Source: Valencia hispanica
Lineage: Eukaryota; Chordata; Actinopteri; Cyprinodontiformes; Valenciidae
Direction: 5' to 3'
Length of the DNA stretch: 64,000 nt
Assembly: GCA_963556495.2 (NCBI GenBank)
Contig: OY747721.1
Location: forward strand, 32,410,349-32,474,348
This document shows, piece after piece, positions 25,601 through 40,600 of the stretch. Numbering within the stretch: position 1 is the stretch's first letter; each line of letters begins with the position of its first letter. The notes under the pieces are model-generated. The model was not told the DNA's origin. It did no database searches and saw only the letters and a list, made by a program, of their open reading frames with translations. Both the position numbers and the translations under genes were made by a program.

Positions 25601-28600
25601 GTCTTTTGCAGCTTCTAAGAGCTAATCTTCCCAGATTGCCCCATATTTATGCTGCTCCCAATCAACTCTAACCGGTTTCCTCTCTCTGCATCCCCTCAGC
25701 ATAACGCTGCGGCCACCATGTTTCACTGTGGGGATGGTATGTTTAGGGACATTTGCAGATTTTGTTTATCAGCACTCATAGTATACATTGTGCCGTCTAA
25801 AAAAAATCAGTTTTTCTATCATCTGACCAGATCCCCTTTCTCCACATGCTTGCTCTTTCCCCTACATGACTTGTGGCAAACTGCGAACATGATGTCTTTA
25901 AGGCTTTCTGTCAATAATGGTCCTCTTCTTGCCCTTCTCCCATAAAGTACAGATCTGTGGAGTGCACAACTAATAGCTGTCCTTCTATCTAAATTCGGGT
26001 TGTGAGATTGGTTTTCTTTCCCTGTACGGTAAGACCAGAAAAACACAATGCCAGATAACTTCATGTAGTTTTCAGTGAGTCAGCTTAAAGTGAAAGATTA
26101 TTCTCTGCAGTGGTTCATACAGCATGAATGGTATTCATTCACCAACAGCACTTTATACACAAACACACACAAAGGCCCTCGCCGTGCTTTCTGTGTTAGG
26201 TTACAGTACAGTCGCTCAGCCTGTTAAAAAGATGTAAAAGTGACTGACCAGGCCTTTTATTCCCTACCCAAGTTTGGTTGTATTAACGTCTCGAGGCATA
26301 TATTTTAATCATTAGTGGGGGGGGGGAAAGGAAGGAGCTGTCAGAATCTACTTCTCACAGTATTATTGTCTCAAGAAATCAGCTGTTACCTTAGTGATGT
26401 AGTAGACACACTGCTGAAAGGCTAGCAAGATGACTTCCTCCAGGACACCCGTCGTCTCCTCGCTGGCTGAACGAATGCACGACAGACGAAGCTCCAGCAT
26501 CGCTGCAAAAGCATGTTCACAAGTTCACCTGCTTCCAAGAATGTCCATATCTGAGTTGAACATATGAAACATTGGCACTGCATCAGCAGCGCCACCAACC
26601 TAAGTTTCCCACTTCCTTGCTTTCAGCTCTGTCCCAGTCTTCTTCCTCCCCCCGCTCCTTCTCCTCACAGTTTCTCCACTCCAGAAGGAGAGGTAGCTGA
26701 TGCTGAATGAACTGCAGCAGCTCAAGGCTGTTGGCCATCCACACCACCAGGGGGCGCAATCCTGAAATCACCTCGTTCAGGCTGCGTACTTCGAGGTCGT
26801 TGGGGTTTGAACCCTTGCTGCAATACAAAACAAAACATCTGAAGTGCCCTTGGTGAAATTGTAGAAGGAATTATACTGCAAATCCAAAATAGAGCTCACA
26901 CTTCTGGATAAACAGCAGCTAGCTTCGTGGTGCACTCCTGCATGAGAAGAAGAGATCGATTTGATCCAGATTCATTTCCTCCATTGAAAGCAGTAACTGA
27001 TAAAACAACTTAGAATGACAAGTCATGTTTGCAGTTTCCTTAAAGCAATGCAGGGGACACAGCAAACATGTGGTAGTAGGTGGATTGGTCAAATGAGATC
27101 CAAATGTAATGGTTTGCAAAACGCATTGTGGTTTATGTCAAAGCATATCCGTATGTGATGGAATGGCCCAGTCAAAGTCCAGACCTAAATGCAAGGAATA
27201 TTTGTGGTAAGGCTTTGAAATCGATGTTTTCAGATGCTCGCCATCTACGGCGGCGATGGAGAGATGAGAAGACAAATGAGCAGAAATTAGGAGGGAGAAT
27301 TTTTCCTTGTGTTTCACCCATTTTAACGTTAAAAATGAAATAACAGAAGATTTGTCAAAAGGACAAGAAAAAAAGTTAAAAATGATGAGACAAAAATGAA
27401 AGGGACAAAAAAAGTTGAAAGGATAAGACAAAAATGAAAGGGACAAAAAAAAGTGAAAATGGTGTGAAAAAGTCTAAATGAATGAGATATCAAGTCCAAA
27501 TGACGAGAAAAAAAGAATTGGAAAAAGTTTTTAAACAATAAAGTTGATATGACACTGGAGCAAAGACATGTGACAGTTGTGTCTTGAAACTTTATGCAAA
27601 CTTTTTAACATGTAGCATGTAAACATCCTGTGGACCACACTTGACATACATTTGGTAAGAACACAGCAGTTTCTGAATTCCAGCTGGTCTTCATCATATT
27701 ATTCTCACTTTTCTTCCTGTATGTTGACTTTAATCAGAAAAAACAACTATGCCTTTTTTCTCAACTTGTCTTTTTTTTCCTTAGCATTTTGACGTTATTC
27801 TGATGGGGGGGGGGGGGGAACCTGTGCCACATCTACACACCTTAATGCCACAAATCAGCATCAACTATCTTCAGCTGCTCACCGAGATGTGCATCATGTC
27901 AACCTCTTGTAACCTGCCTTCTGTGGGATACTTCCTTTATGATTTCTGCCAAGACTAATCCAGCAAGTAGGAACTCAGAGTCGGCCCAATGTTTTCTTGT
28001 GAGAAGATAATGTGACTGACAAACAAGCTGCAACTGCAGTTTTTCTGCTGTTTGCAACAATCACATCATTAGGACCAATTATGTTTGACAAGGAAGAGAT
28101 TGTTCATAGCCAGAGGGACCTTTTCCTATATCTGCCTCTTGGCAAAGATTCCCATAACTTTGCCACAACTTACCCACGTGGCACTCTGGACTTCACTCGC
28201 GCTCAGCAGCAGGAGCCTGCGGAGGTCTGAAGTGTGGAGATAAGCCGATGCATACTGAAGACACAGGCTCAGCAGAAAGGAGACAGTCAGAGGGGCTCCA
28301 TCAGCGATGCTGCTGCTACCTTCCATAGCAAAAATCTCCTTGACAATGTGATCTTCATCCTCAACCTTATAGCTCAAAGTCAGGATGTGGCCTCCGGGTG
28401 TCGTTAGAAAAGGAGGGCCTTTGTTAGGAGACTGCTTGCAGGTCGAGGTTCGGAAGTTTGTGCAGTTTGGGATGCAGTTGATGCAGTGGATCATTGCTGT
28501 GCTCTTGATGGTTGTTGCTACAGGCGGGTTGAGACACAGTAGCCATGGAGCAGCAGACAAGATGGGTTCAGGAGAAGCATCGCTTATTTCCTGTAGTTGG

Positions 28601-31600
28601 AAAAAATGAAAAGAATGCATGTCGAGTTGTGTAATTTCTTTTGGTTCTGCAGCAAACTACAGAATTCTGTTGGTCTTCTTTGTCAAAGACCATCTCACCC
28701 TGTGCATAAAAGCTAGGGGATCCCTGAAAAGGAAAAGGTAATGCTTTCCCAGTCCGATAATGTCACCGGAGCTCAGCTGCGCGTCATCTTTCACAGCTTC
28801 ACCGTTCCTCGTGACAGCAGCGTCTTTGCAAAGGGAGAGCGTGATGGGGCTACCAACGCTGTGGCGGTGGAGGAAGCAGTGGTTTGGAAGGATATCATCA
28901 GCAAAGAGGAGTATGTCAACATTTGACTTGTCCTCACAATCACTTGGCTGGCCAATAACAATATGTGGGGCCGCTAGCAGGTAGATGATAAAGTCCTGAG
29001 AGGAGAGATTAACAGTCAGTCACCGAACAAATGAAATCGTAATTATCGGACAACAAGCCGCAACAGGAAAATTAAGATAGCGACCAATGACTGTTCTGGT
29101 AGGCTAAAGTATGTTTTATTTTCTAACCAGACATGTTACTGTCGTGTTGTGTTGATCCCGTGTTGGTGCCGTTACGCCAATTTTCAGGCAGTGTTTGGGA
29201 AAAAAGCACGTCTTAAATATAAAAAAAATCTCCTGTGTACAGTCTTTCTGTGTAAATATCTCATGTTACAAGATGAAAACGTGCGGCTTATGTTCAGGTG
29301 CGCTCAATAGTCCGAAAATTATGGTACACATGCAGTAATTAACAGCAGTTTGTTTATTTCTATATAACATCTCTGAAGAACAGACGCAATCTGCTGGGAT
29401 TCCTTAAATAGGAAACTTTTTAACGGATTGGAATGTTTGTATAAATGTATTGAAATGACTTCTTGTTAAGTGCCTTGAGATGACATCTGTTGTGAATTGG
29501 CGCTATATAAATAAACTGAATTGAATTGAATTGAAAACCACTCCTGTAGGTGGTGCTCCTGTACTTGTATGCTTAGTGATTCCCATACCAGTAAACATCT
29601 ATCATTCTGGAAAAGATTACAAATGTATTTCTAAGCTTTTTGGACTCCAGTGAACTGCAGCGAAAGCTGTGATCCGCAAGTGGAAAAATCATGCAACATA
29701 CCGTAGGCGAAAGCTAACTGGTAGCAACGGCTTATTGAGGGGCTCCCAAAATAACCTAGGACAACACCTAAAGCTCTGCAGCCATCACTTGCCTCAGTTA
29801 AGGTCAGAGTTCATGATTTAAAAATGGAACTGTATCATGGTCTTGGGCTGCTTTACGGCTTCAGGAGTTGGACAACTTGCTGGGACTTACGGAACCGGGA
29901 ATTCTGCTGTGTACCAGAAAATCCTGAAGCGCAATGTCCAGCCATCAATAAGTGATCTAGAGGACACCAGCAAGTTCAGAAGAGTTGCCCAAATTTCGAC
30001 AGACAGAGATGTGAAAGGCTCCTTGCCAGTTATCACAATCAGTTGATGGTAGCTGTTGCTGCTAAGGGTGGCGATTACTTTTTTCACACAAGGACAAATT
30101 GATTAGAATAGATTTTCCTTATCTTCATGTAAAAAAAAAAAACTGCTTTGAACTGCCCCAGCTAATATTTGTTTGTTATTAAAACGTGTTTGATTACGTG
30201 AAACACTATAGAGTGACAAAATAGCACAAAGAGAAAAAATGTATAAAGGGGCAAAGGCCATTTCCTGTCACGTTGTACACTGTGGCCATTTCAGTGAAAG
30301 TGGAGTCAGTGTACAGAAAATTTAGTGAAATATTGGTTTAAATCGGGATTATTTACAAGTTTAATATGTTTTTATTACATATATCTCTACGGCATGAAGA
30401 AGGACGCTCGATATGGACCTAGGATTCACTTGTAACCAAGCAAATGGCTTGTGACTATCAAAACTCGTCTCCAACCAGCCGATGAATGGAAGTTCTTAAG
30501 AAGAATCTGCCTCCCAGTTAAAGATCAGACTGAGGTGCTGATGGGGAAGTCTTCAAAGCCCCACTTTGTGTTTGAAGATGCAAATCTCCATTGTTGTGCC
30601 GTAAACCGTGGTCCATTGTAAACATCTGAGAACTATACCTCTCTATAGATTATTAAAGACAACAATTTTACTAATTTAAGATGAAAAACAAAATCCAGAA
30701 TGCACTGGTGACAGTTTTTTGAATAAAATATGTCTCAATAGCAATAAATCGAAAACATCTTCCCTGGTTGTCCATTAATTGGAGAGTAAACATATGTTTT
30801 TACTGCAGCAATCCCAAAAAAGCCAATCATCATGTATCAGCTTTGTATTTGTCTTAGATTCCATCTTACTATCTTTTAGTAGTTTTAGGTGACGCTTCAT
30901 CTTTTATTGTTGTTCTTTGGATGTATTTTGTGCTTTAAATGTGTTTTAGCTCTCTCAAAGATATCCCAGTTTCTTAAAATAATTGGCATGATATTATCCT
31001 TCTGTAATGAAAGGTACATTTATTTTAAAGCTGTCTACACATATTTACAAAGAAGGCACTGTTTTCGCAACAAAAATCCCACCTTTTGGGTTTTGAATTT
31101 ATTTTGCCCAAAAACATCGTATTCATCCACATGCATACAGTATACTGTAAAAGCCATGCACCAAATTCAACCCAGAAGGTAGTGTTTTTATGGCGTTTGA
31201 TACCAGGTGCTAAACTGCAAAAGGTGCTTTAACCTCGGATGGTTCTGCTAATTCTCAACTCAGAAGCTCTGCTTTTAATATAGAATCTCCTTCAACAAAG
31301 TGGCTGCCATTCATAATAATTATAGTAAGATTGTTGTGCAAAAACTCTTAGTGGTTTATAGTTAACCCTATTTGTGAACCTTTAAACCACAATCATGTTC
31401 GCATAGAGCAGCATGTCCTCAGCAGCCGATGTAATTCAGACAGAAAATAGAGGTAGGAGGAATGGAACCACCGGTAATCTTCCTGGGTGAAACATACTTA
31501 GAACAGAACACGTACAGTGTTTGCTTTTGGAGTAACTATCTGACATGAAAGTAAAGCTGTTCGTAAAGTAAAAATAGCATCACTGATTTTTACACCGCCT

Positions 31601-34600
31601 TTGTAATTGGTAGGTAGAATGAAAAGAAATACTTTACATTATGTTCAGACTATGTGTTTCACACAGGAAGATCCCTGGTGGGGCACCACCTCCCATCTCC
31701 ATTTCCGGTGTAAATAATCATAGGCTTGCAAACATTACAATGGTTGAAATATTAGTAAAATGACATTTGTATAAATTGCTAGGAGAGTTTTGAAAATGGA
31801 AAACTCTGTGGTGGTCCTGGCCTCTCACCAAATAGCCGTTAGCTTTAGGCTCCCAGCCTAATGACTGTTCCAAGAGAGTTATCTACAACAGCCAAAGGTC
31901 AGAAAACACTACTGCTTTTTTTCCCTAAATTTGATCCATCATTCCTACTTGGGCAAAATTAGCATTAGTCTCAGCTAATCAGAGACAGTCGTCAAGGCTA
32001 GTTGGCACAAAAACCTGGTGGATTAGGAATAAAGAAGCTAATCTGCAAGTTTTTGAAGGGAACAGACCTGACTGCAATCACAGTCAATCAAACATGAATC
32101 GATTTCTGGAGCCCAGTCCGGATGGAATCAGATGGTGTCAGCTGATTACTTTCCCAACTGCAAACAAATATTGTGCTGTGCAATGAAAAAGAGGGTGGGG
32201 ATGCAAGAAGTAGGTTGCTGAACCATGTTTGTTTACTTCTTCTCATTATTATAACAACAAACCAGAGCAATACTGCCACCAATTGGCATGCTTGTGAAGG
32301 CATTCTAATGTCATCCCCACCGGAGTTTGATGTGTTCCGGTTGATCTGACAACTCATGTAGTCTGTGATCTCACATCAGGCTCAGTTGTTAAGGGTGGGA
32401 TCCCCACTCTTTTAGTCACTATTAGTAGTGTACTCAATGTCTTTTTAAAATGTGTAAAGACTGTAAAAGCTCTAGATACTAACCGAACCTGACTGCAAAA
32501 GTCCCACTGTGTCCCTTTTGACCATTAAACATGCTTGGCCTGAGAAGATAAGGATCTATTAAGGGATTTTTTCGCAGTTTTGTCTATGTTTTTGCTATGT
32601 GTCTAGTGCTTAATTCTTATATTTATTTACTTTGCTTTTGAAATAATGCTTACCAGAATACCACCCTCTGCTTTTCCCTTTCCCACATTGTTGAACTGTG
32701 ACTGGACGTGTACCTGCGTGAGGCTCCAGCCCTGTAGCAGCAGCAGGTACGGGCAGTCGTGAGGAGGGTGAATGGAGTACTGTGTGGTGTTATCGTCGCT
32801 GCTCTCCGTCTCCTCCCTCTCCCACTCCTCTCCTTCTCGCTCGCCCCTCGGCCTCGACAGACAGAGGTTCTCTGTTTTAGACCCCAACCTGCCGTCCCCC
32901 TCGGAGGGCGCCTGCACGCTGTGACTGGGAATCTGCTGGGGGTTTGTTTTGAGGGACTTCTGGCTGTTGGCTGAAGAGTGACCGAGGCGCTCTCGAAGAT
33001 CCTTGGTACGTGCATCAGGCTCTGTGTAACTTTCCGCCCCACCGTCCAAGAGATCCATCTCACTTTTGCTCCTCCAGAGCTTCTGACTCCGACCTATAGT
33101 CCTCTCCACAAGGGTGGAGGTAACCCTGGACCGGCTCTTCTGCAGCTTTCGGGCCTGGGCATTGATACCTAATGTGGGCACAAGTAAACAAATAATTCTG
33201 CTGGGAAAAGGCGTAAAAACAACGAGCAAATTGGATTGCATTATAAAGCCATCAAGGCAAAGGGGCGTTGGAATTTGATGATAGAGCAACGCCCGTATTT
33301 TCCTGCAGCAAGGTGAGGCTTGTGAACGCTCTGCACGAGGGCTGTTCCTGCCAGAGTCAACAAGAAGAAGCCCCACTCAGGAAGCCGACCTCAGTGGAAA
33401 CAGAGACAGCACTCATGGAAACTTTTTTTTTTTAAAGCTCAGCTCCGCAGCAGGGATCCACAAGCTGTCCCTGACAGAGCGTTATCACAAGCTACAACAT
33501 TCATAAAAGCAAAACACAAAACAGGACACACACTTAGATGTGACCACAGCTGTGTAAACTACAGCTGGGGCCTCCGTTAGAAATCATCTATGTAAAATTG
33601 ACACACACAAAAAAATCAACCCAGCACCTTTAAGGTACCATCTGTGGAAAGTTCTGGGCGTTTTTTAGTCATGTCACACTTCATGCATATCTGTGGATAC
33701 AGTGTTTTGCAATGTAAAAGCGTTTATTTGATTTTGTCTCTAGCAATAAAGCGTTACAGAGAGGGCGTGTCGCCGAAAGAAGGCCCGTTAAATCGCTGTT
33801 TGTCTGCAAAATGCATTAGGCTGTAACTTTCAAAGATTTATTGTCAGAGAGAATAAAATCCAGTCATGTGGAAAAAAATTGAAAAGAATGAAAATAGTCT
33901 GAAAGGGTTGGCTGATTTTCTCAGGAAAAACCCACACATTTTACAGTGAGAACTGGATTGAACACAGACAGTGCTTTATTTAAAAAGACTCGCATTCAGA
34001 GACATGTTGACTGGTAGTCACCCTGAGCTAGGATGTGGTATGGTAAGGTATTGAAGTAATCACCCCTAAGGCTGACATTACCAGCTGTGATGGTGTCCTT
34101 CTCTTTGGATGTCTTCTCCTCTATTGAACTTTTCCTCTGGATTTCGAAACGTCTTGCCAAGCCTTCTCTGGGTTTCCATAGTGACTGCAGGAGAAGAGGT
34201 TTCTCGTGGTCACCCACAACCCTGAACCCCTCTGTCCTCCACTGATGCTTGTCAACAGAGCCGATGGTGTCACAAAGGACGTAGGACTCAGACTCCTCCT
34301 TTCTCAGCCCATACCTAAATCAATTCGATACAATTTAAAATAACCATTTTAAAATCATCACACTCCTCCTCACAAGGCATAGAAAAAAAAGTTTAAAAAG
34401 CTAGAATTCGTCAGATTTTCCTATTTTGTTACGCCTAAAAACATTAGCTAGCCCAAACAAATTGTACAATCAAAGAACCTGAATAAATCAAGAAATTCAG
34501 TTTTCATTTCATTTATTAAGAAAAAAATGTTACCCTTTCAAAGTTTTGTACAAGTACAGGTCAAAACATTTAAAACGAGTTTTAAACAATATTATCACTC

Positions 34601-37600
34601 ATTTCCTTTTTCACTGTATTGTAATTTTTCTCAAACCCAACTCTCAAGACTGTGCTTATCCCTGTTGTTGGTCCACCTTTTCCTACCAGAGGTTTTCCTT
34701 CCACTCAATTTTCTATGAATAATCTATAACTTTTTCTCAATATTAAAACTTTCTGAGATACTGAATTATCTGCAAACCAAATTATTCAAAATGCAAAAAA
34801 GGCTTGAGATATTTTACTCTGTGTGTAATAAATTCTATATAATACATGAGTTTCACTTGAAATGAGTGAACATTTTGAGCTGTACTTGTAGATCTGCCTG
34901 TAATATGCATATAACCCAGTCTACAGTCTTTTGAAAGCAAGGAATGAGTGGAATTCAACCAAGACAACAGAGTTTACCTCCTGTCCATGCATGTAGACAA
35001 CTGTATTACTAGATACCAGTATCACAGGCATCAGAGAGGTGCAGATAAAGGCATATTTAAATAGTTGGTGTCGGATTGCCTGACAAAACTCTTTCCCCAA
35101 TACCTGTTGTTGGTCCATAGTCTGCGATTTCATCAGCCGCACCCCCAACAAGAAACGCAGGTAATTTTTGATGACCATTGCCTATTTTTGTGCACCGCTT
35201 GCAAAACTGTATTTATCCTGACAATGAAAGCCTTTTTTTTGTATGTACAATAAAATTTCCAGTGAAATAGAGACTGTTTGACTTTCTATCTTTCTGTGTC
35301 ATGCGACCTGCTCTGCTCCCCCGCCCACACACACACGCAAATAATTGAAACCTCACTGACATGCTGTATAAAAGTTATTATAAATCAGTCATATCAAAGC
35401 AAAGAAAAAACATGCAAGTGTTAGCCTAACACTTTTGAAAATTGCGTCAAATGAAAACGTGAAACAGTAGTGTTGTTGTTATTATTTTGACTATTGAATG
35501 ATTAGCTTAGTATTGGCCAAAGCCAATTAATACTGAACTGGAGAATCCTATTTGGACTGTTGAAGGTCAAGTTACAGGTCAAGTTTAAAGTGCAGAATAT
35601 GCACTCCCCACTCACTTTCTTAGGTAAACCTCTTTATTTGGTTGTTAACTGAAATAGGCAATCGGTGTATGGTAGTAACCCAGTGCAGTTAGGAATCTAG
35701 ATCTGCTAAAGAGGATTAGTATAAACCAAGCATCAGAATGGGGAAGAAAGTTATTCAGAGTTTGCAGATTTACTGGAATTTTCATGACAACATTCTCCAG
35801 GGTTTACAGAGAATGGTCTGTATAAAATGAATGTGTCCAGGTAGCATCCTTTAATGATGTCCAATGTGAACAAAGGCAACAATAGTTCACATAAGCAGGG
35901 TTAGCTAATAACGCATTACCACAGCCAACCAATGTAATGCAGAACACCATCTCTGAGTGTACAACCGATCAAACGTTGAAGCAGATGAACTACAGCAGCA
36001 GAAGACCACTGCAAATGCCACTACTATCAGCTAAGAATAGGAATTAAAAGGCAAAATTCTCACACTTACTAAAGCTTGACAGTAACAGACTGTTGTCTGG
36101 TCCATTGAGTCTTGATTTTAGCAATGATATTCAGATGGTAGGGTCAGAAATTAATGTAAACCATGTTAAACATGGATCCATCCTGCCCTGTCTCACCTGT
36201 TCAGGCATTTAGTGTTGCATTAATAGTGGAGGAGGACATTTTATGGTACACTTTGGGCCCCTCAGTACCAACTAAGCATATTTAGGGTTCACACCCTACC
36301 TTATTGTTGCAGACAATGACATTCCCTTTATGGACTATCTTCTGATAGCTACTTTTAGGAGAACGAAGCACCGTGCAGGCACGGCGCCATGGGTTAGAAA
36401 TTCAAGACAGATTACAACGCCCTAAGTTCCAACAATGCAATGTATTGAATCTGGTTCATACTCCATACTAGTCGGTGGCAGTAATGCATCAATTTGTTGG
36501 TTGTAACCCGCTGATGAACACAAAGAAGAAGAAGTGTGCTGTGTTGTTAGGCTAACTTGCATGCTAATGGTAGTTAAGATTAAACTTTTTGAGAAATACA
36601 AACAAGGAAGGGAATTATCAAGGTTTTGAGCAACAGATGATGTTGGATTTTGGACATAAGACTTGTTATTGGCTAACTATTTCAAAGGAGGATCTTTAAC
36701 TGGACCGATGTGGATGTAAAACAGACAGTTATTGTTTGAGATGCCTCTGTCCTGGGTTTTGAAATGTGGCTTCAAACGGCAAGTTGTCATTTATTTGCTT
36801 TCTGAGTGATTTGACAGAGGCGTTTACTGTGTCCACAGTTATAATTGTACAATTGATTGGCATACATCATTTGAATCACAAGCAGGGATAGGATGGTGTT
36901 GAAATTCAGCTTGGAGCTTGGAAGTTTCTTTACCTCCGGTGGGTCGTGGATAAGAATTTTCTATTTTTTCCGCATGAATATCTCAAACTTTCTGGCACTG
37001 AGGCGACCTATATTTGGAAGCACTGTGAGGTTAGGCGGCCTTCCTTTCAAAGGAGAAGAGAGCTGCTGACGTCTGGTAGTAGTTAGCAAACAATACTGAA
37101 ATAGTTGACAACAGCAGAGAGAAGTACTAATAACCCGCAGCTGCAGCACCACCAGTAGTGCTTACAAAGATCTTCTATACAGGAAGATGCCTCACTCACG
37201 TACACAAGCAGACACACAGCCGGATCGTGACAGTGGCCCAACCGCGGCTGCTTTTGAAGTACAAAAACAAACGTTCTGGCCGCCGATCTAAAACACAGAC
37301 CAGCCGTTCGGGAAAACTCTTGAACCTCCTTCTGGCCAGCCCACCCCTGAAAGAATCTCAGCTTTCAAATGATGCATAATATGAATATGTACATAGAAAA
37401 GGTGCCAAAAAAGGCAGATTTGACCCGGAAGTATGTAACACACTGCCAACGGGGGTTAAATAAAAACTGCCCCCGCCTCCACCCCAAAAAATAAGCTGTG
37501 GCCCCCCCAGCTAAATTGCCCTGGCGCCGTGTAACAAAGCTCAAATGATCTCAAACTGCCTTGTTGAAAAAGAATGAAGGCTGAACCCAGCCACACAATG

Positions 37601-40600
37601 GAGAATCTCCTTATTTCACTCATGCTCCGTAACTCACGACCGCAGGTGAAAGTTGGAGATGGTAAGAACTAAGAGGTTTGCTTTCTGGCTCAACTCCTTT
37701 TTTTTCCTTTTTTTTTTAACCACAACAGACGGCAGCAATCTCTGCATTACGGTATATAAAGTCCAAATCCATCTATTCATCTCCCGCTCCATTCTACCAT
37801 CACTTGTGAACAAGAAATGAAGAGCTGACTGTCATCCCAGCTGTTCCAGTGTCCACTGGAGGTCATGACTTGAGGACATCAACAGAACCACTTAATCTGC
37901 TAAAAGCTAAGATGGGACCCCAAAGTTCCCTAACCAGACACCCGCTTCTCTAAGACTACACTATGAGATCCTGTTCATGACCTTGGATCTGGGACAAGGG
38001 ACAGTCCTGGATAGTCCAACCCTGCACTGTGAACAAGCTAGGCTTTGTGGCTAGAATGTGGACATGCAAGGACGGGATGGTCTTTAAAAGCAAAAGAAAA
38101 ACCACCTGTCACTAAAATTCACATATCTAATACTGATATTAAAAACTGGATGTTAGCCTCTTTTGTTACTAGCATGTAGCACATGAAGCTAAACAATGGT
38201 TTTCCTTTTCTTTAAAGTTAAACTGTCCAACTTGTTAGAACGCTTCCAGCTAGTGTAAGTAATCTCATTCTGTGGTCTCAAAGCAGCCTGTTTATTTAAT
38301 TCTTTTCAGAAAATAATTACAGTTAATGTAATTATCTCACTTATTAGCTCTGTTTAGGTTTTCACAAATTCTTGAGCTGGCTTAAAATTTGTTTCTACTG
38401 TTAAGCGGCAGGTTTGGCAGCACCTTTGTCAATATACATTAATGTTAATATAACATAGATCAATCCAACATTTTTAGCAGACCCAATAAATGTGAAGTCT
38501 TTCAGGCAGTTTAATAGCAAAAGTTAAAAAGAAAGATTGTATTTCAGTGTTGATTTTTAACAAAACTTCATGTGCTTTGTGTTAACTAAATCGGCTACTG
38601 AATGTTGCTGTCAGAGTTTCCTCTTTGTCAACCTTTCTCTTTGGTACAGGGTTATTCATCTATCTTGCCTTTAAAGGCTGAATCCCGCTGCCATTAATCA
38701 TTCTGTCTGTTCTGCTTCTGAATGAAACCTAAGACTGACAGACAGAGGCTGCCTCAGAGTCTGGGCCATCACTGACTGTTTCACACAAGTCTGTGGTTTG
38801 GATTCGACCTTTCAGAACTCAACTTCTTTGTGCACATACACACTGTCTGCTCTGTTCCTCAATTATAAAAAGAAGAATTGGTTAGGCGGACTTTCTTTTT
38901 AATACACTTGAACATGCTGACCTTTCAGCAACCTTACGAAATATGTATAAATGTCTTCTGTCGTGCTTTTTCTTCTTACTGGATTGGTTCAACTAAATTT
39001 AAACTGCTTGTTGAACAATGCGAAAGCCTGAATTTATTATGAAATTTTCTGTGATGCACACAAGGTCTAAAATACAATATATTCATATGGTTGACATTGA
39101 AGTCAATCCAGAAGCTTATTGTTAGCCTGATTTGTCCATTCCAAAACCAGTGTTGGATGTCTGGTTGGGATCTTTGTTCTGTTTTCATACCCCAACTATA
39201 TCCAACTTTCAAAGGTCTAAGTGTTTAGAAGTGAAGTTGAAGAATTATCTTCATGATTCCATCCACTTTCTGCACCATACCAGCAAAGTGCAGTCTTCTT
39301 TGGTTTGAAAGCCTCACCTTGACTCCTTCAAACATAATTCTTGTCTTTGAGACCATTCATCTCACTCTTTTTGTCCTCTATTCAAAAAGCTTTTATCCAA
39401 AAGGCATTTTGCTTGTCCAGGTGGGCATGCTTAAATGTGTTGGGTTTTTCTACACCACTTCTTTCTTGATTAGTCCACATTGATGTAAGGCTCATTATGG
39501 GCACTGATCATCCGCTTGCAATTGATGATTGGCTTGGGCATTGGTGATTCCAGAGTTGCTCATGAACTTGGCGAATCATTTTCCGTCATTTAACAGTGGC
39601 AGTTTGGGCCAGGTGAGGGAAACATGGCAAGCATAGTGTTGGTAGCATGATACTTGGCATCTGTTTTACTGCCAGTGGTACCGGGGCACCAAACCTGGAC
39701 ACATTTCGGTGTTCCAACAGAACAAGGATCCCAAAAACATCAAAAACAATTTCGGAATGAATAAAACTGACTGACAAAATGTTGCTGCACTTTAATCCAA
39801 ATGAAAATCTGTAGACTATCAAAAGAATACGTACATGTTGAAGATTAGTGCATGTACACTTGTGAACAGGTCTGTAAGAAAAACATCCCCAAAGATCAGC
39901 CCAGTAGCAGGTTACCCCACAATTAGAGCAACAGAACAGCTTACTGCCGAGGGGAGTTCATAGGATTGAGTGAATTCTTTCTCCTGCTTTTAAGTTCGTG
40001 CAGCAGTTAATTCTCTGAGTGTAGATGAGCTTTGGCAGAGGGATCATGTGTAGAGACGTAACTCACCCAGAGCAGAAACACAAGACCACACATCCACATG
40101 TGGCAGGCAGACCCGCCGAGCAAGAAGCACATGTTCTCACCGATCGAGGGCCTCCTTGACGAGCTCTTTGGCACTGGAGTGCGTGGTGGCCAGGACGCTC
40201 TTATAGTGAGCACCTTCACAGATTTCATTCCCAAAGATCTTCAGGATTCCAGGGGCGCTTATCTGATTGGACAGCTCGGACGGGTCATCCTCCGGCAGTG
40301 CTTCGGCGCAGACCACTGCAGATGTAAGACCACACATGGAAAGGGGATTTATTACTTGGTCTGAGATGTGGTTGAAAATAATGGATGATGCAAGTTCACT
40401 ATTTACAAGCACTGTGGCCACATTCGCTTGTATGCGGTGGATATGCAACAAAACAAGAGTGTGTGGAAAGAGGAGATGATGTAAGAGGTGCTGAAATGTC
40501 ATTGCCAGAGTTCGCCCCATTCTCCCTTGGGCCAACACGGAGACACTGATGCATGCTTTTATCACCAGTAGAATTGATTACTGTAATGCCCTGCTTTCTG

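Noticed and set aside
27138..27538. Minus-strand Phe-rich 'proteins'
   Set aside because: They are translations of the purine tandem repeat.
32627..33376. Single 249-aa minus-strand gene
   Set aside because: Only 32714-33168 is exon; both edges have splice sites and the outer parts are intron without similarity.
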